A stretch of DNA of 64,000 nt from the NCBI GenBank assembly GCA_016716705.1, contig JADJVF010000005.1:1-64000 (forward strand). Reading direction: 5' to 3'. Below the pieces are notes generated by a model. It saw only the letters and a program-made list of their open reading frames with translations, was not told the DNA's origin and made no database searches. Below are positions 21,326 to 30,516 of this stretch, one piece after another (the stretch's first letter is position 1; every line of letters begins with the position of its first letter). This DNA is from Holophagales bacterium. GTDB taxonomy: Bacteria > Acidobacteriota > Thermoanaerobaculia > UBA5066. Both the position numbers and the translations under genes were made by a program.

Positions 21326-23643
21326 CAGCGGATCCTCAGCGTCGCGCGGGCGAACCCGTGGTTCCCCGCGCCGTCGATCGCCTCGAAGAGGACGGGAACG
21401 GAACCGGTGATTCCCTGTGGAAGGAGCAGTTCGCCGACGCTCGCCTTCGCCGGACCGTCCCACCGGAGCGGAACGGGCAGACCGTCGCCGACACGGGCGG
21501 TGAGGGCGATGACGTCGGCATCGGCGCGCGCGGCGAGCGTCACGGTCGAGCCCGCCGTCGCGCCGTCGGGGAGCGTCGGCGTGATGGTCGGTGGCGTGCC
21601 GTCGACGACGACGCGCTTGGATTCGACCGTGGTCGCGCCCCCCTGGTCGCGGAGGACGATCCGGACGTTCATCGGTCCGTCCGCGGTGCCGTCGGGAACG
21701 AGGAACCGCCCCTCCCACAGGTTCGAGCCCGGGCGGCGGGTCAGGTCGAGCTTCCGGCCGAAGGGGAGGAGGGCGGCGATGGCGGCGGTTCCCGGGAGCG
21801 CCTCGATCCTCAGGATCGGGTCTCCCGGCTGGATCCGGCGCGGCCGGAGCAGCGAGCGGGGGGCCGCGAGGAAGGCCGTGTAGGGCGTGACGAACTTGTA
21901 TCGGCGCGAGAGCTCGAGGATCTCTTCGACCCACTCGCGCTTCTCCCCTTCGAGCTCGATCCTGCGGAGGAGATCGTCGACCCGGGCCCGCGCCCAGCGG
22001 CGCGGCAGGTCGCGCGCGTCGAGGGCCTTCTCCGGGAAGTCGGCCGGGACCGTTGCGGACGCCAGCTCGATCGTCGTCTTCGCCGGCTGTCCGTAGCGGC
22101 CGACCCAGCCGGAGAGGGAGCCGGCGAGGAGGAGGCTGCGTGAGGACGCCGTAGACGTCGCGCAGCTTCGGGTCGCCGCCCTTCACCGCGAAGGGGAGGT
22201 CGGCGTCGCGCGTGCCGTCGCCCCTTCTCGCGGGAGGTCGGCGAGGAGCTGCGCGAGGAAGAGCGCTTCGCCGGCCGGCGGCTGCGACGCGCTGCCGGGC
22301 GGCAGGGGGAGGACCTGGCGGGAGGCGGCGGGGAAGGCCTCGCGCCTCTCCTCGCCGGTCAGGACGGTGAAGAGCGGCCGCCCCTGCGAGGCCTTCGCGA
22401 GGTCGCCGGGCGCCCCGGCTCCGTCGGTGACGAGAACGATCCTGGCAGAGAGGTCGTTCGGAAGGAGCGCCGCGGCGGCGCGGACCGCGGCGGCCGTGTC
22501 CGTTCCCGGCGCGAGGAGCCGGGAGCGGATGGCGGTCAGCGCCGCGCTCTTCGTCGCGTCGGTGGCGGGAAGGAGGCCTGCCGGATCCGGCGTCGGGGCT
22601 CGATCGAACGGGACGGCGACGAGCCGGTCTGCCGGGCCGAGGCGAGAGAGGAGCCGGTTCACGAAGGCCCACCCCGTCTCGAGGCTTCCCCAGCGGGTCG
22701 AGAGGGACGTGTCGAAGAGGAGAGCGACGGACAGAGGCTTTCGGGCCGGCGAGGTGGCGGCGCCCGGCGCGGCCGCATGCGCGGCGGGGCGGTGCTCGAG
22801 GAGGAAGAAGCCGTCCTTCTCGGGAGGGACGTCGGAGAGGCGTTCCCACGGCGCGAGGGCGAGGCCGTCGGGAAGCCTGCCGTCGGGGCTGCGGAAGGCC
22901 GAGAAGGCGAGCGGCGCGGACGATGCAGGCCGGATGCGGACGACGACGTCCTTTGCGAGCGGCACGTCGCCCGCGCTGAAACGCGCCGTCTTTCCGGTGA
23001 CTGCGAGGGGGAGCGCCGACGGGGGCGGCTCGAGGAACGTGCCGTCTTCGAGCGTCACCGCCACCTCGAGGCGACCGGCGCTCGTCGGCTCTCCCTCGCC
23101 GGGCCGGAGAGGAATCCGAAGCTCTCCAACCCCGTCGGCCCAGGGCACCTCCTCCTGGTACTGCATCTCGAGCCGCTTCGTTCCCCACGAAGGGATAGGC
23201 GCGACCTTCACCGAGAAGACCGCGCCGCCCGAAGGCCGCGAAGAGCCGCCTCCCGCCGGGTCCTCCTCCTCGCCCTGCTGGAGCAGGCCCGGATCGATCC
23301 GCCGCGTCGTCAGCTCCTCGTAGATCGCGCGGGCGCGCTTTTTCTCCACGATCACGCCCGGGATCCTCACGAGTCCGTCCCAGACGGCGAAGTCACCGAC
23401 CGCACCGGACGGAGAGAGGCGGAAGCGCCACGTTCCCTCCTGAATCTCCCCCGTGTGGTTCTCGAAGACCTGCCGCACGTTCACGCGGGCGACGCCGCGC
23501 GCCACGCCGACGTCGACCGTCATCTCGCCCAGCGAGAGGACGCGCGGGTCGGGCCTCCCCGTCGAGGTCGGGACGAGGAGGCCGGTCTGCGCGGACGCCG
23601 GAAACGTGGCGAGGAGGAGGAGGAGCGGGGCGGCTCGTTTCAT
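21325..23643 (-). CDS. VIT and von Willebrand A domain protein, exported (two compensating frameshifts)
   Basis: About 772 residues. Signal peptide (MKRAAPLLLLLATFPASAQ), then a VIT domain (VNVRQVFENHTGEIQEGTWR; IYEELTTRRIDPGLLQQ) in roughly the first 150 residues. A VWA domain follows with the metal-site motif DTSLS and a later VLVTDG, then a C-terminal region typical of VIT/VWA proteins (RRYKFVTPYTAFLAAPRSLL) and a beta-sandwich tail (VDGTPPTITPTLPDG). Reading from 23643 the frame is lost in a C4 run at 22221-22224 and regained near 22141; in between the expected GDGTRDADLPFAVKGGDPKL is found one frame over. VIT/VWA proteins usually mediate metal-dependent protein contacts. ATGA overlap with the propeller gene. 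Confidence 0.8.
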
Positions 23644-25496
23644 CGTGTCTCCGGAAGGGCGTCGGCCGGAAGGCGAAGGAGCCCTTCCGAGGTGCCGACG
23701 AAGAGGAGGTCGGGAGATTCCCTCGGGAAGGCCGCGAGGGCGAAGACGTCAGGCGACGGAAGGGGGAGATCGACGCGCGAAAAGCGCGAGCGGAGGCGGT
23801 CGGAGCACCAGACCCCGGCGCCCTGCGTCCCGGCGCAGAGACGGCCGTCGGGAAGACCGAGGAGCGCGCCGGCGTTCACCTTCAAGCCGCGTGTCTCCGG
23901 AAGGCTCTCCCACGCCGGGCCCGCGTCCCCCGCGCGGCGGACGGCGAGGCCGCCGCCGTAGGTTGCCACCCAGAGTCCGTCCTCGCGCGGCCACAGCGCC
24001 GTGACCCACGGGTGGGGGAGCTTTCCCTCGCCGGGCAGGACGCGCTCCGTCACGCGCCGCCGTTCGACGCGCCCGAGGCCGGTGGGCGTGCCGACCCAGA
24101 GCGCCTCTCCGGTCGCGGCGAGGGCGTAGGCCTGGTTTCCCGGGAGGCCGTGGAAGGCGGAGAGGAGACGCGGGCCGGGGAGGAGCACTCCCTGGCCGTA
24201 GCCGATCGCGAGGCCGGAGCCGGTGGAGGCGAGGGCGAACGCCGCCCCGGCGCCTTCGAGCAGGCGGGCTTTTCCATCCGCGATCCGGAACGCGCCGCGA
24301 AGCGTCGCGGCGTAGACGACGCCGCCCATCGGCAGCAGCGCGTTGACGCCCCAGGCGTCCCCCGAGGGCAGAAGCGTCGCGGCGAGCAGCGCCCCGCGGG
24401 GGTCGGCGACGGCGAGACCGCCGTCGAAGAAGCCGAGGTAGAGGTGCGAGCCGTCGGCCGCGAGGGCGTTGACGTGGGGCGTCGGGAGAGACGGCGGCGC
24501 CTTTCGGACGAGCTCGAAGCCGCGGGCGGGATCGAAGAGGCGAAGGCCCGTGGGGCCGTCGGCGTAGAGGCGGCCTGCGACGACGAAAAGGCGGCGGAAG
24601 CGCTCCGGCGCCGACGTGTCGTGCCGCGATCCGTCGGGCAGGAGCGCCGAGACGCGTGGGGGGCCGTCGGCGGGGACGAATCGGAAGGCGCGGTCCCAGG
24701 CGACGCCGGACGTCGCGTCTGCCCCGCGGGCCACTGGAATCAGGCTCTTTGCGTTCCGCGGACCGCGAGCCGCGCCCGCGGCCGTCGCCACCCAGAGCTC
24801 GTCCCCGAGAACCGAGACGCTCTCCACCCACGGGTCGGGTGTCTCGACGAGGCGGGGAGCCGACCCTCCGCGGGAGACGAGCCGGAGCCCTTTCTCTCCA
24901 CCCGAGGCGATCTCTCCGCCCGCGGGCAGGGCGATGGACCGGACCGGGGCGTCGTCGAGCTTCTCGAGCTCTCCCGCGCCGGACGGCGCGCGGTAGAGCC
25001 CCTGGCGGGCGCCCACGAGGAGCTCGCCCCCGTCTGTCTCGGCGAAGGTCCGTACCTCGAGCTCGCCGAACTCCGAGCCCGCGAGCTCGGGGCCGGCGGC
25101 GCCGAGCCGTCCCCATCCGCCCCTCTCGAGCGCGAAGACCGGCGTGCCTCTCCAGGAGGCCACGGCCGACACGCGGAGAGACGGGAGGCCGTCGCGAACG
25201 TCCAGGAGCCGCCCGTCCGATTCGAGCCCCGAGCCCGTTGCCAGGTGGAGGACGCCCGCGACGTCGGCGATGCCGAGGACGCGGCCGTCCCCGGCGACGG
25301 AGACGTCGGGTCTCGTCCCGGTCCGCTCGAGCGCCGTGAACGTCAGGGGGCGGACTCGCTCGGCGCGGATGCTCCCCGGGGCCGCACTGCGCGAGACGGT
25401 TCGGCCAACGCGGAGGAAGAACAGGCCGGACCCCACTCCGGCGGCGACGAGGACGCCGGCCCCGAAGAGGAGCGCACGACGCGTGACTGAGGACAT
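23640..25496 (-). CDS. secreted or anchored beta-propeller protein
   Basis: 618 residues. The N-terminus SSVTRRALLFGAGVLVAAGVG is a Tat-like signal or anchor helix. The rest is repeated short beta-strand units: LHLATGSGLESDGRLLDVRD, ELLVGARQGLYRAP, HLYLGFFDGGLAVADP, ALWVGTPTGLGRVE, GLWVATYGGGLAVRR and DLLFVGTSEGLLRLP. These resemble the Reg_prop-type blades of two-component sensor propellers, but no kinase or DNA-binding domain is attached. It is the first gene of the envelope operon. No ribosome site; TAGACT lies 9 bases before the ATG. A sensing or ligand-binding role outside the cytoplasm is inferred. Confidence 0.72.
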   Translation of the reverse strand: MSSVTRRALLFGAGVLVAAGVGSGLFFLRVGRTVSRSAAPGSIRAERVRPLTFTALERTGTRPDVSVAGDGRVLGIADVAGVLHLATGSGLESDGRLLDVRDGLPSLRVSAVASWRGTPVFALERGGWGRLGAAGPELAGSEFGELEVRTFAETDGGELLVGARQGLYRAPSGAGELEKLDDAPVRSIALPAGGEIASGGEKGLRLVSRGGSAPRLVETPDPWVESVSVLGDELWVATAAGAARGPRNAKSLIPVARGADATSGVAWDRAFRFVPADGPPRVSALLPDGSRHDTSAPERFRRLFVVAGRLYADGPTGLRLFDPARGFELVRKAPPSLPTPHVNALAADGSHLYLGFFDGGLAVADPRGALLAATLLPSGDAWGVNALLPMGGVVYAATLRGAFRIADGKARLLEGAGAAFALASTGSGLAIGYGQGVLLPGPRLLSAFHGLPGNQAYALAATGEALWVGTPTGLGRVERRRVTERVLPGEGKLPHPWVTALWPREDGLWVATYGGGLAVRRAGDAGPAWESLPETRGLKVNAGALLGLPDGRLCAGTQGAGVWCSDRLRSRFSRVDLPLPSPDVFALAAFPRESPDLLFVGTSEGLLRLPADALPETR

Positions 25497-25505
25497 GTTG
25501 TGCCG

Positions 25506-25511
25506 AGTCTA
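25506..25511 (-). promoter_or_regulatory. putative -10 (TAGACT) of the propeller/VWA/TPR operon
   Basis: GTTAGACTC on the minus strand, 9 bases before the ATG at 25496, identical in core to the element before the pentapeptide-repeat gene (GTTAGACTC at 41059-41067). No Shine-Dalgarno intervenes. Confidence 0.5.
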
Positions 25512-25575
25512 ACGGGATGCCGCTCAAGCGGAAGCGCGCGCGCCGGGCGTGTGACGGGGGGCACGTCGCGCGCCT

Positions 25576-27363
25576 TCAGCGGGACTGCGTCATCGCGAGA
25601 GCGCGCTCGAGGTTCGCCCGCCCGTGCTCGTAGTCGGGACGGAGCCTCACGCACTCGCGGAAGTGCCCGATCGCCTCCGTGGGCCTGCCGGCGCCCATCA
25701 GGGCTGCGCCGAGACCGTTGTGAGCGAGGAAATCCGACGGGGACGGGGTCTCGAGAGCCTTTCGGAACTCGCGGATGCCGTCGTCGAGACGCCCCGCCTT
25801 CGTGTACACCGTCGCGAGGTGAATCCGGACCTCGTCGTCGGAGGGGTCGACGGCGAGGGCGGCGAGGAGGTGCGTGGCGGCCTCCCCGTAGCTCCGGCGC
25901 TCTTCGGCGACGCGGGCGAGGTTCACCCGGGTCGGCACGGCGTCGGGCTTGATCGCGAGGGACCGTGTCAGGAGCGAGACGGCCTCGTCGGTCTTCCCCG
26001 CCTCCAGGAGGAGATTCCCGTAGTTCGTGAGACAGATGAAGCATTCGGCGTTCCGCTCGAGCGTGTGCCGCCAGAGGGTCTCCTCGTCCTTGTAGGCCGG
26101 GCCCTGCCGGAACGTCAGCGTTGCGAGAACGAAGAGCCCGGCCAGGCCGAGTCCGGTCGCCAGCCTGGAATAGAGCGGGGGAAGGGGCGCGAGGAGGCTT
26201 GCCGCGCCGCACACGAGGACCGCCGCCGCGACGGCGACGGCCTGGTAGGCGAAGTGGTCGGCGACCCACGAGTAGCGCATCGCGTAGACGTTGAAGAAGC
26301 CCATCGCCGGGAAGAGGACTCCCCCGAAGAGGAGCAGGCCGGCGAGCGGCCCGCGGCGACCGTACCGGGCGAGGAGCGCCGCGCCGCCGAGCGCCGCGGA
26401 CCAGCCGAGGGCGGGAAGCCACGGACGGAGGCTCCCGGCGTCGAGGCTCCACCTCGGGTAGATGAACATCAGGTTCGAGGGCCAGAGGATTTTCGTCGCG
26501 TAGAAGGTGGTCGTCTGACCGGCGAGGACGACACGTTCCAGGAGGCCGTGGGCCCACTCGTCGCCCGTCGCCCGGACCATCGTTCGCTCGAGCCACGCCG
26601 TGTGAAAGGAAAGCCCGACGCCGACGACGAAGAAGGGCAGGAGCGGCCACGCGTCCCGCCAGCGGACCCGGCCGTGCCGCCACCAGACGACGACGAGGAG
26701 TACGGCCGGGAGGACGCTCGCGGTCGTCTTGGCGAAGAGGGCCAGCGAAAAGGCGGCGAGGGCCGCTCCGTAGAGGAAAGCCGGCCTTTCGTGGAACGGG
26801 GCCCTCCCGGGCGGGGCCCCCTTCTCTTTCGCCTTCCTCTTCCTCGGCGTCGTCGACCTCGCGGCCGCCTCCGCGACCGCTTCCCGCGCCTCGCGGGAGT
26901 CTCGCCAGGCGAGGAACGCGTGGGCTGCGAGGAGGGAGAGGACGAGGGAGAGGGTGTTCTTCCTTTCCGTGACCCAGGCGACGGATTCCACGCAGACGGG
27001 GTGAAGCGCGAAGGCCGCGGCGGCAAGCCAGGCGCCGGGGAGGGCGAGGCGCCGGAGGAGTCGCCAGAGAAGCAGCGCGCCGATCCCGTGCAGGAGGACG
27101 TTGACGACGTGGTATCCGAGGGGGTGGAGCCCCCAGAGTCGCTTCTCGATCCAGTAGGTCGTGAAGACGAGGGGGTAGTACTGCTCGTTCGCCCGCGTGT
27201 CGGTCCAGATCCTCGAGAGGCTCCCGGAGCCGTCCAGCGTCCGGTTCTCGGTGACGTAGGCCGGGTCGTTCCAGATGAACCCGGCTGCGAAGACCGGCAG
27301 GTAGGAGGCGACGACCGCGAGGAGGAGCGCGGCTCCGAGGGCCGCGCCGGCTTTCTTCTCCAC
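25576..27363 (-). CDS. TMTC-like integral membrane protein with C-terminal TPRs
   Basis: 595 residues. About ten to twelve membrane helices fill residues 10-420, starting AGAALGAALLLAVVASYLPV. An early WNDPAYVTENRTL followed by HPLGYHVVNVLLH and HPVCVESVAWVTERKN is the signature of the TMTC / PMT-C glycosyltransferase-like group (acidic residue in loop 1, His in the next loop). About four TPRs follow (RNAECFICLTNYGNLLLEAG; AIGHFRECVRLRPDYEHGRA). Eukaryotic TMTC proteins are O-mannosyltransferases; whether this bacterial protein transfers sugars is untested. Start GTG at 27363 was taken from the membrane topology; the ribosome site is weak. Confidence 0.7.
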   Translation of the reverse strand: MEKKAGAALGAALLLAVVASYLPVFAAGFIWNDPAYVTENRTLDGSGSLSRIWTDTRANEQYYPLVFTTYWIEKRLWGLHPLGYHVVNVLLHGIGALLLWRLLRRLALPGAWLAAAAFALHPVCVESVAWVTERKNTLSLVLSLLAAHAFLAWRDSREAREAVAEAAARSTTPRKRKAKEKGAPPGRAPFHERPAFLYGAALAAFSLALFAKTTASVLPAVLLVVVWWRHGRVRWRDAWPLLPFFVVGVGLSFHTAWLERTMVRATGDEWAHGLLERVVLAGQTTTFYATKILWPSNLMFIYPRWSLDAGSLRPWLPALGWSAALGGAALLARYGRRGPLAGLLLFGGVLFPAMGFFNVYAMRYSWVADHFAYQAVAVAAAVLVCGAASLLAPLPPLYSRLATGLGLAGLFVLATLTFRQGPAYKDEETLWRHTLERNAECFICLTNYGNLLLEAGKTDEAVSLLTRSLAIKPDAVPTRVNLARVAEERRSYGEAATHLLAALAVDPSDDEVRIHLATVYTKAGRLDDGIREFRKALETPSPSDFLAHNGLGAALMGAGRPTEAIGHFRECVRLRPDYEHGRANLERALAMTQSR

Positions 27364-27428
27364 GTTCCGAATTCAGCTCCTCGCGCCGCGTGCCCGCATA
27401 CGCACGCTCCGGAGCGCGGGGCCGCTCC

Positions 27429-28883
27429 CTACCTCTTGAAGAACCCCGACTGCGGAGTTCCCGGAGGGGGAGGTGCCGAAGAACCGCCCATGATCCGGCT
27501 GTTGAGCTCCTTGATCCGGTCGTTGAGCTGTGCGATGCGCGCGGCGGCCTCCTGGCGGATCCGCTCGTTCTCCTGACGGGCCTTCTGCAGCTCGCCCTCG
27601 AGCTCCTGTCCCCCCATCGCGTGCGATTCGATGATCCGGTCCTTGGACTGGAGGTCGGCCTCGAGGCTGGCGATCGAGTCTTCCTTCTCCTGGAGGCGCA
27701 GCCTCCACTTGTCTTCCGCCTCCTCGTAGAGCTTCTTGATGTCCATCAGCTCCGTGATGGCGGAGAAGTCGTTTGCGGACGGGGCCATGATGCCTCCTCG
27801 GAACTTTTCCTCGATCTCGGGGAAGAGCTTGCGGAGCTTGAGGGAGAGGTCCTCGGGGTCCGCCGTCAGCTGCATCGCCTTGTCGTAGTCGATCGCGCCG
27901 TTCACGAGGAGCGCGATGAGCGACTGGTTCATCGACTGCATCTTGTAGTAGGTGACCGAGCTCTCCATCTCGTCGAGGATCTCGTTGGTCTGGCCGTCCT
28001 CGATGAGCTTGGTGATCTTCGGGGAATTGACGAGGATCTCGATGACCGGGATCCGTCCCTGGCCGTCGATCCGCTCGATGAGCTGCATGGAGCAGATCGC
28101 GCGCAGGACGAGGGCCATCTGGCGCCGCACCTGGTTCTGCTGGCCGCCCGGGCAGCTGTCCATGATGCGGTCGATCGTCTGCGCGGCGTTGTTCGTGTGG
28201 AGGGTCGAGAAGACGAGGTGCCCGGTCTCGGCGGCCGTGATGGCCGTCTGAATCGTCTCCCAGTCGCGCATCTCGCCGACCATGATGACGTCCGGGTCCT
28301 GCCGCATCGCGTTGCGGAGCGCCTCGTGGAACGACGTGGTGTCGGTCCCGACCTCGCGCTGGCAGACGGAGCCGAGGTTGTCCTGGAAGAGGTACTCGAT
28401 CGGGTCCTCGACGGTGACGACGTGGACCGGGTGCCTCTCCGTGATTCCCTTGATGATGCCGGCGAGCGTCGTCGACTTGCCCGAGCCGGTCGGCCCGGTG
28501 ACGAGTACGAGTCCCGACGGGTAGTCGCAGAACGTGTGGACGACGTCGGGAAGGTGCAGCTCGAGGATGCCGGGGATCGTGAACGGGATCCGCCGGAAGA
28601 CGGCCGACCAGCTCCCTCGCTGGAGGAAGATGTTGCCGCGGAAGCGTGCCAGGCCCTGGATGCCGTACCCGATGTCGACGGCGTAGTTGGCCGTCAGCTT
28701 GTCCTTCTGGTGCGGTGTGAGGATGGTGAGGACCATGTCCTCGATCTCTTTGGGGCTGAGAGGGTCGGTCTTCAGCGGGACGAGGCGCCCGTTGATCCGC
28801 AGGAGCGGCGGTCGCCCCGGCTTGAGGTGGAGGTCCGAAGCCTCCTTTTTCGTGACGAACTTCAACAGTTCGGTCAGGTCCAT
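27429..28883 (-). CDS. pilT: PilT-family twitching-motility ATPase with coiled-coil tail
   Basis: 484 residues: a hexameric retraction ATPase of type IV pili. N-terminal KEASDLHLKPGRPPLLRING, Walker A GPTGSGKST (130-138), Asp box VVTVEDPIEYLF, Walker B DPDVIMVGEMRD (196-207) and His box GHLVFSTLHT. The core ends near residue 370. About 110 more residues follow with a long Glu/Arg/Lys coiled coil (KLYEEAEDKWRLRLQEKEDS; ARQENERIRQEAAARIAQLN) and a Gly/Pro-rich end. PilT is normally about 345-380 residues, so the tail is extra. The ATG (28883) is preceded by GAGGA 8 bases upstream, and TATAAG lies 21 bases upstream over the end of the nucleotidyltransferase gene. No other pilus gene is in the window. 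Confidence 0.9.
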   Translation of the reverse strand: MDLTELLKFVTKKEASDLHLKPGRPPLLRINGRLVPLKTDPLSPKEIEDMVLTILTPHQKDKLTANYAVDIGYGIQGLARFRGNIFLQRGSWSAVFRRIPFTIPGILELHLPDVVHTFCDYPSGLVLVTGPTGSGKSTTLAGIIKGITERHPVHVVTVEDPIEYLFQDNLGSVCQREVGTDTTSFHEALRNAMRQDPDVIMVGEMRDWETIQTAITAAETGHLVFSTLHTNNAAQTIDRIMDSCPGGQQNQVRRQMALVLRAICSMQLIERIDGQGRIPVIEILVNSPKITKLIEDGQTNEILDEMESSVTYYKMQSMNQSLIALLVNGAIDYDKAMQLTADPEDLSLKLRKLFPEIEEKFRGGIMAPSANDFSAITELMDIKKLYEEAEDKWRLRLQEKEDSIASLEADLQSKDRIIESHAMGGQELEGELQKARQENERIRQEAAARIAQLNDRIKELNSRIMGGSSAPPPPGTPQSGFFKR

Positions 28884-28905
28884 GTTCCAGATCCTCGCAT
28901 GAAGC

Positions 28906-30159
28906 TTATACCGATCGGGTAACGGATCCTGCCCGGCGACGCGCGGCGGAGCCGGTACCCGCGAGGAACGCCAGTGCCTCTCGGCGCCCCCGGATGGCTC
29001 CCGTGGCGAGCGCTTCGTCGAGGCGGGCGAGCGCGACGCCAAGGGCGCTCCCCGAAACGCCCAGGAAATCGGCTACGTCCAGGGCATCCACGGGACGCCG
29101 GGGCCGCAGGAGCCGGGGGAGGGCCCCGCGCACGGCGAGTAGGCGTTCGGCCTCGAGAGCGACGGCCCGTCCGGCTGCCCCTTGCGCCACGGCGAGGAAG
29201 GCGACGGCCTCCCGGGAAAACGGCGCCGATCGGCGCAGGAGGAGAACCGCGTCGTTCCGGCCGGGAGCGCGCGGCGGCCGGGGGAGGCCGACGAGCGTCT
29301 CCGCGAGCCGGCGGTCGCGCCGGCTCGCACGGAGCGTTTCGAGCGCGGCGGCGGCGGGAGCGGGGCCTGCGGGTGAGAGAAGGAGCGTCCGTAGAAGGGG
29401 AGCGGACGCGTCCGCGCCCGCCGCGCCGACGAGGCGAATGCCCCGGCGCCGCGCGCCCTGCGGGATGCCCGGCAGGAGCGCTTCGAGCGCTCCCCACGCC
29501 TCGAGCCGGGCGAGGGCGAGCGCGGCGGAGAGCGGGCCCGCGGCGAGGATCGCGTCGAGCTCCGAAAGCCGCCGTTCCGGCGCGACGTTTCCGAGGCGCC
29601 GGGCCGCGCGGCGCAGCTCGGGAAGCGCCGCCGGGTCGAGGCGAAAGCCGGGGAGGCGTGCGAGGAAGCGGGCAGCGCGGACGACGCGGAGCGGGTCCTC
29701 GAGAAGGACCCCGGCCCGGGGGAGCCTCAGGCGGCGGGCGACCAGGTCGTCGAGCGCACCGTCTGGAGCGACGAGGCGCCCCCCCGGAAAGGCGAGCCCG
29801 AGCGCGTTGACCGTGAAATCGCGCCGGAGAAGGTCGTCTGCGGGGTCGCCGTCGGTCTCCCAGACGTCGACGGAGGAGGCGCCGAGCGGGACGTGGAGGA
29901 TCCGTCGCGGCGCCTGCCCGATCGCCAGCGCGCGCGAGCCGCCGAGGCGGGCGAGCGCGTTCGCGAACGGCACCGCTCCCTCGCGTGGAACCACGAGGTC
30001 CACGTCTCCCGCCGCCAGGCCGAGAAGGGCGTCGCGCACCGCCCCCCCGACGACGAGGAACGGCACGCCCGAAGCGGCGGAGGCCTTCCGCGCGAGCCGC
30101 ACGGGGCGGCGGCGTGCGAGGCGACCGAGCGCAGAACGGGCGTCGGGAAGCGTGCTCAC
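28906..30159 (-). CDS. tRNA nucleotidyltransferase / poly(A) polymerase family protein
   Basis: 417 residues. The class II nucleotidyltransferase core is clear: FLVVGGAVRDALLGL, the metal-binding DVDLV pair, and RRDFTVNALGLAFPGG, followed by the RLPRAGVLLEDPLRVVRAAR block that binds the incoming nucleotide and RNA. The C-terminal half is Arg/Ala-rich helix and lacks an HD domain. It probably adds or repairs the CCA end of tRNA; a poly(A) polymerase role cannot be excluded. The adjacent tRNA-Gln encodes its own CCA, so a repair role is plausible. GTG start at 30159; no ribosome site, but TACCGT lies 11 bases upstream. Divergent from gatC. Confidence 0.85.
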   Translation of the reverse strand: MSTLPDARSALGRLARRRPVRLARKASAASGVPFLVVGGAVRDALLGLAAGDVDLVVPREGAVPFANALARLGGSRALAIGQAPRRILHVPLGASSVDVWETDGDPADDLLRRDFTVNALGLAFPGGRLVAPDGALDDLVARRLRLPRAGVLLEDPLRVVRAARFLARLPGFRLDPAALPELRRAARRLGNVAPERRLSELDAILAAGPLSAALALARLEAWGALEALLPGIPQGARRRGIRLVGAAGADASAPLLRTLLLSPAGPAPAAAALETLRASRRDRRLAETLVGLPRPPRAPGRNDAVLLLRRSAPFSREAVAFLAVAQGAAGRAVALEAERLLAVRGALPRLLRPRRPVDALDVADFLGVSGSALGVALARLDEALATGAIRGRREALAFLAGTGSAARRRAGSVTRSV

Positions 30160-30170
30160 GACAGGGAACG

Positions 30171-30176
30171 ACGGTA
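30171..30176 (-). promoter_or_regulatory. putative -10 (TACCGT) of the tRNA nucleotidyltransferase gene
   Basis: TACCGT on the minus strand ends 11 bases before the GTG at 30159; one of the weaker members of the short-leader set. Confidence 0.3.
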
Positions 30177-30209
30177 GGGGAGGGCCGAGTGGGCCGTCAA
30201 GCCGCTGGC

Positions 30210-30215
30210 TATACT
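30210..30215 (+). promoter_or_regulatory. putative -10 (TATACT) of gatC-gatA
   Basis: TATACT ends 7 bases before the gatC GTG, with no Shine-Dalgarno between. It is close to the TATAAT consensus and stands out in GC-rich surroundings. No good -35. Confidence 0.5.
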
Positions 30216-30222
30216 CGACGGC

Positions 30223-30516
30223 GTGAAGATCGACCGCGAGCTCGTCCGCAGCGTGGCGCGGCTCGCCGCGCTCGATCTCGTCGACGGGGAGGATGCCCGG
30301 CTCGCCGATGAGCTGACGCGGGTCGTCGACCATTTCGAGACACTTCGGCGCGTGCCGGACGAGCTCCTTCCACCCCTTCCGGCTCCTCCCCCGACGCCTC
30401 TGAGGGCGGACCTGCCGGCGGGCGAGCCCGGAGAGCGCTCCTTCGTCGGCGCGAACGCGCCGGAGGCCTCGCACGGGCACTTCGTCGTCCCCCGCGTCGT
30501 ATCGAGGAACGGGTGA
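30223..30516 (+). CDS. gatC: Asp-tRNA(Asn)/Glu-tRNA(Gln) amidotransferase subunit C
   Basis: 97 residues, the normal size. MKIDRELVRSVARLAALDL, then EDARLADELTRVVDHFETLR and the Pro-rich LRADLPAGEP segment are typical of GatC, the small clamp that holds GatA against GatB. Start GTG at 30223 follows a TATACT hexamer. The stop overlaps the gatA GTG by four bases (GTGA). gatB is not in this window. Confidence 0.93.
   Translation: MKIDRELVRSVARLAALDLVDGEDARLADELTRVVDHFETLRRVPDELLPPLPAPPPTPLRADLPAGEPGERSFVGANAPEASHGHFVVPRVVSRNG

Noticed and set aside
27364..27428. A further RNA gene in the gap before the TMTC-like gene
   Set aside because: Only short imperfect inverted repeats; no cloverleaf or known fold by eye.
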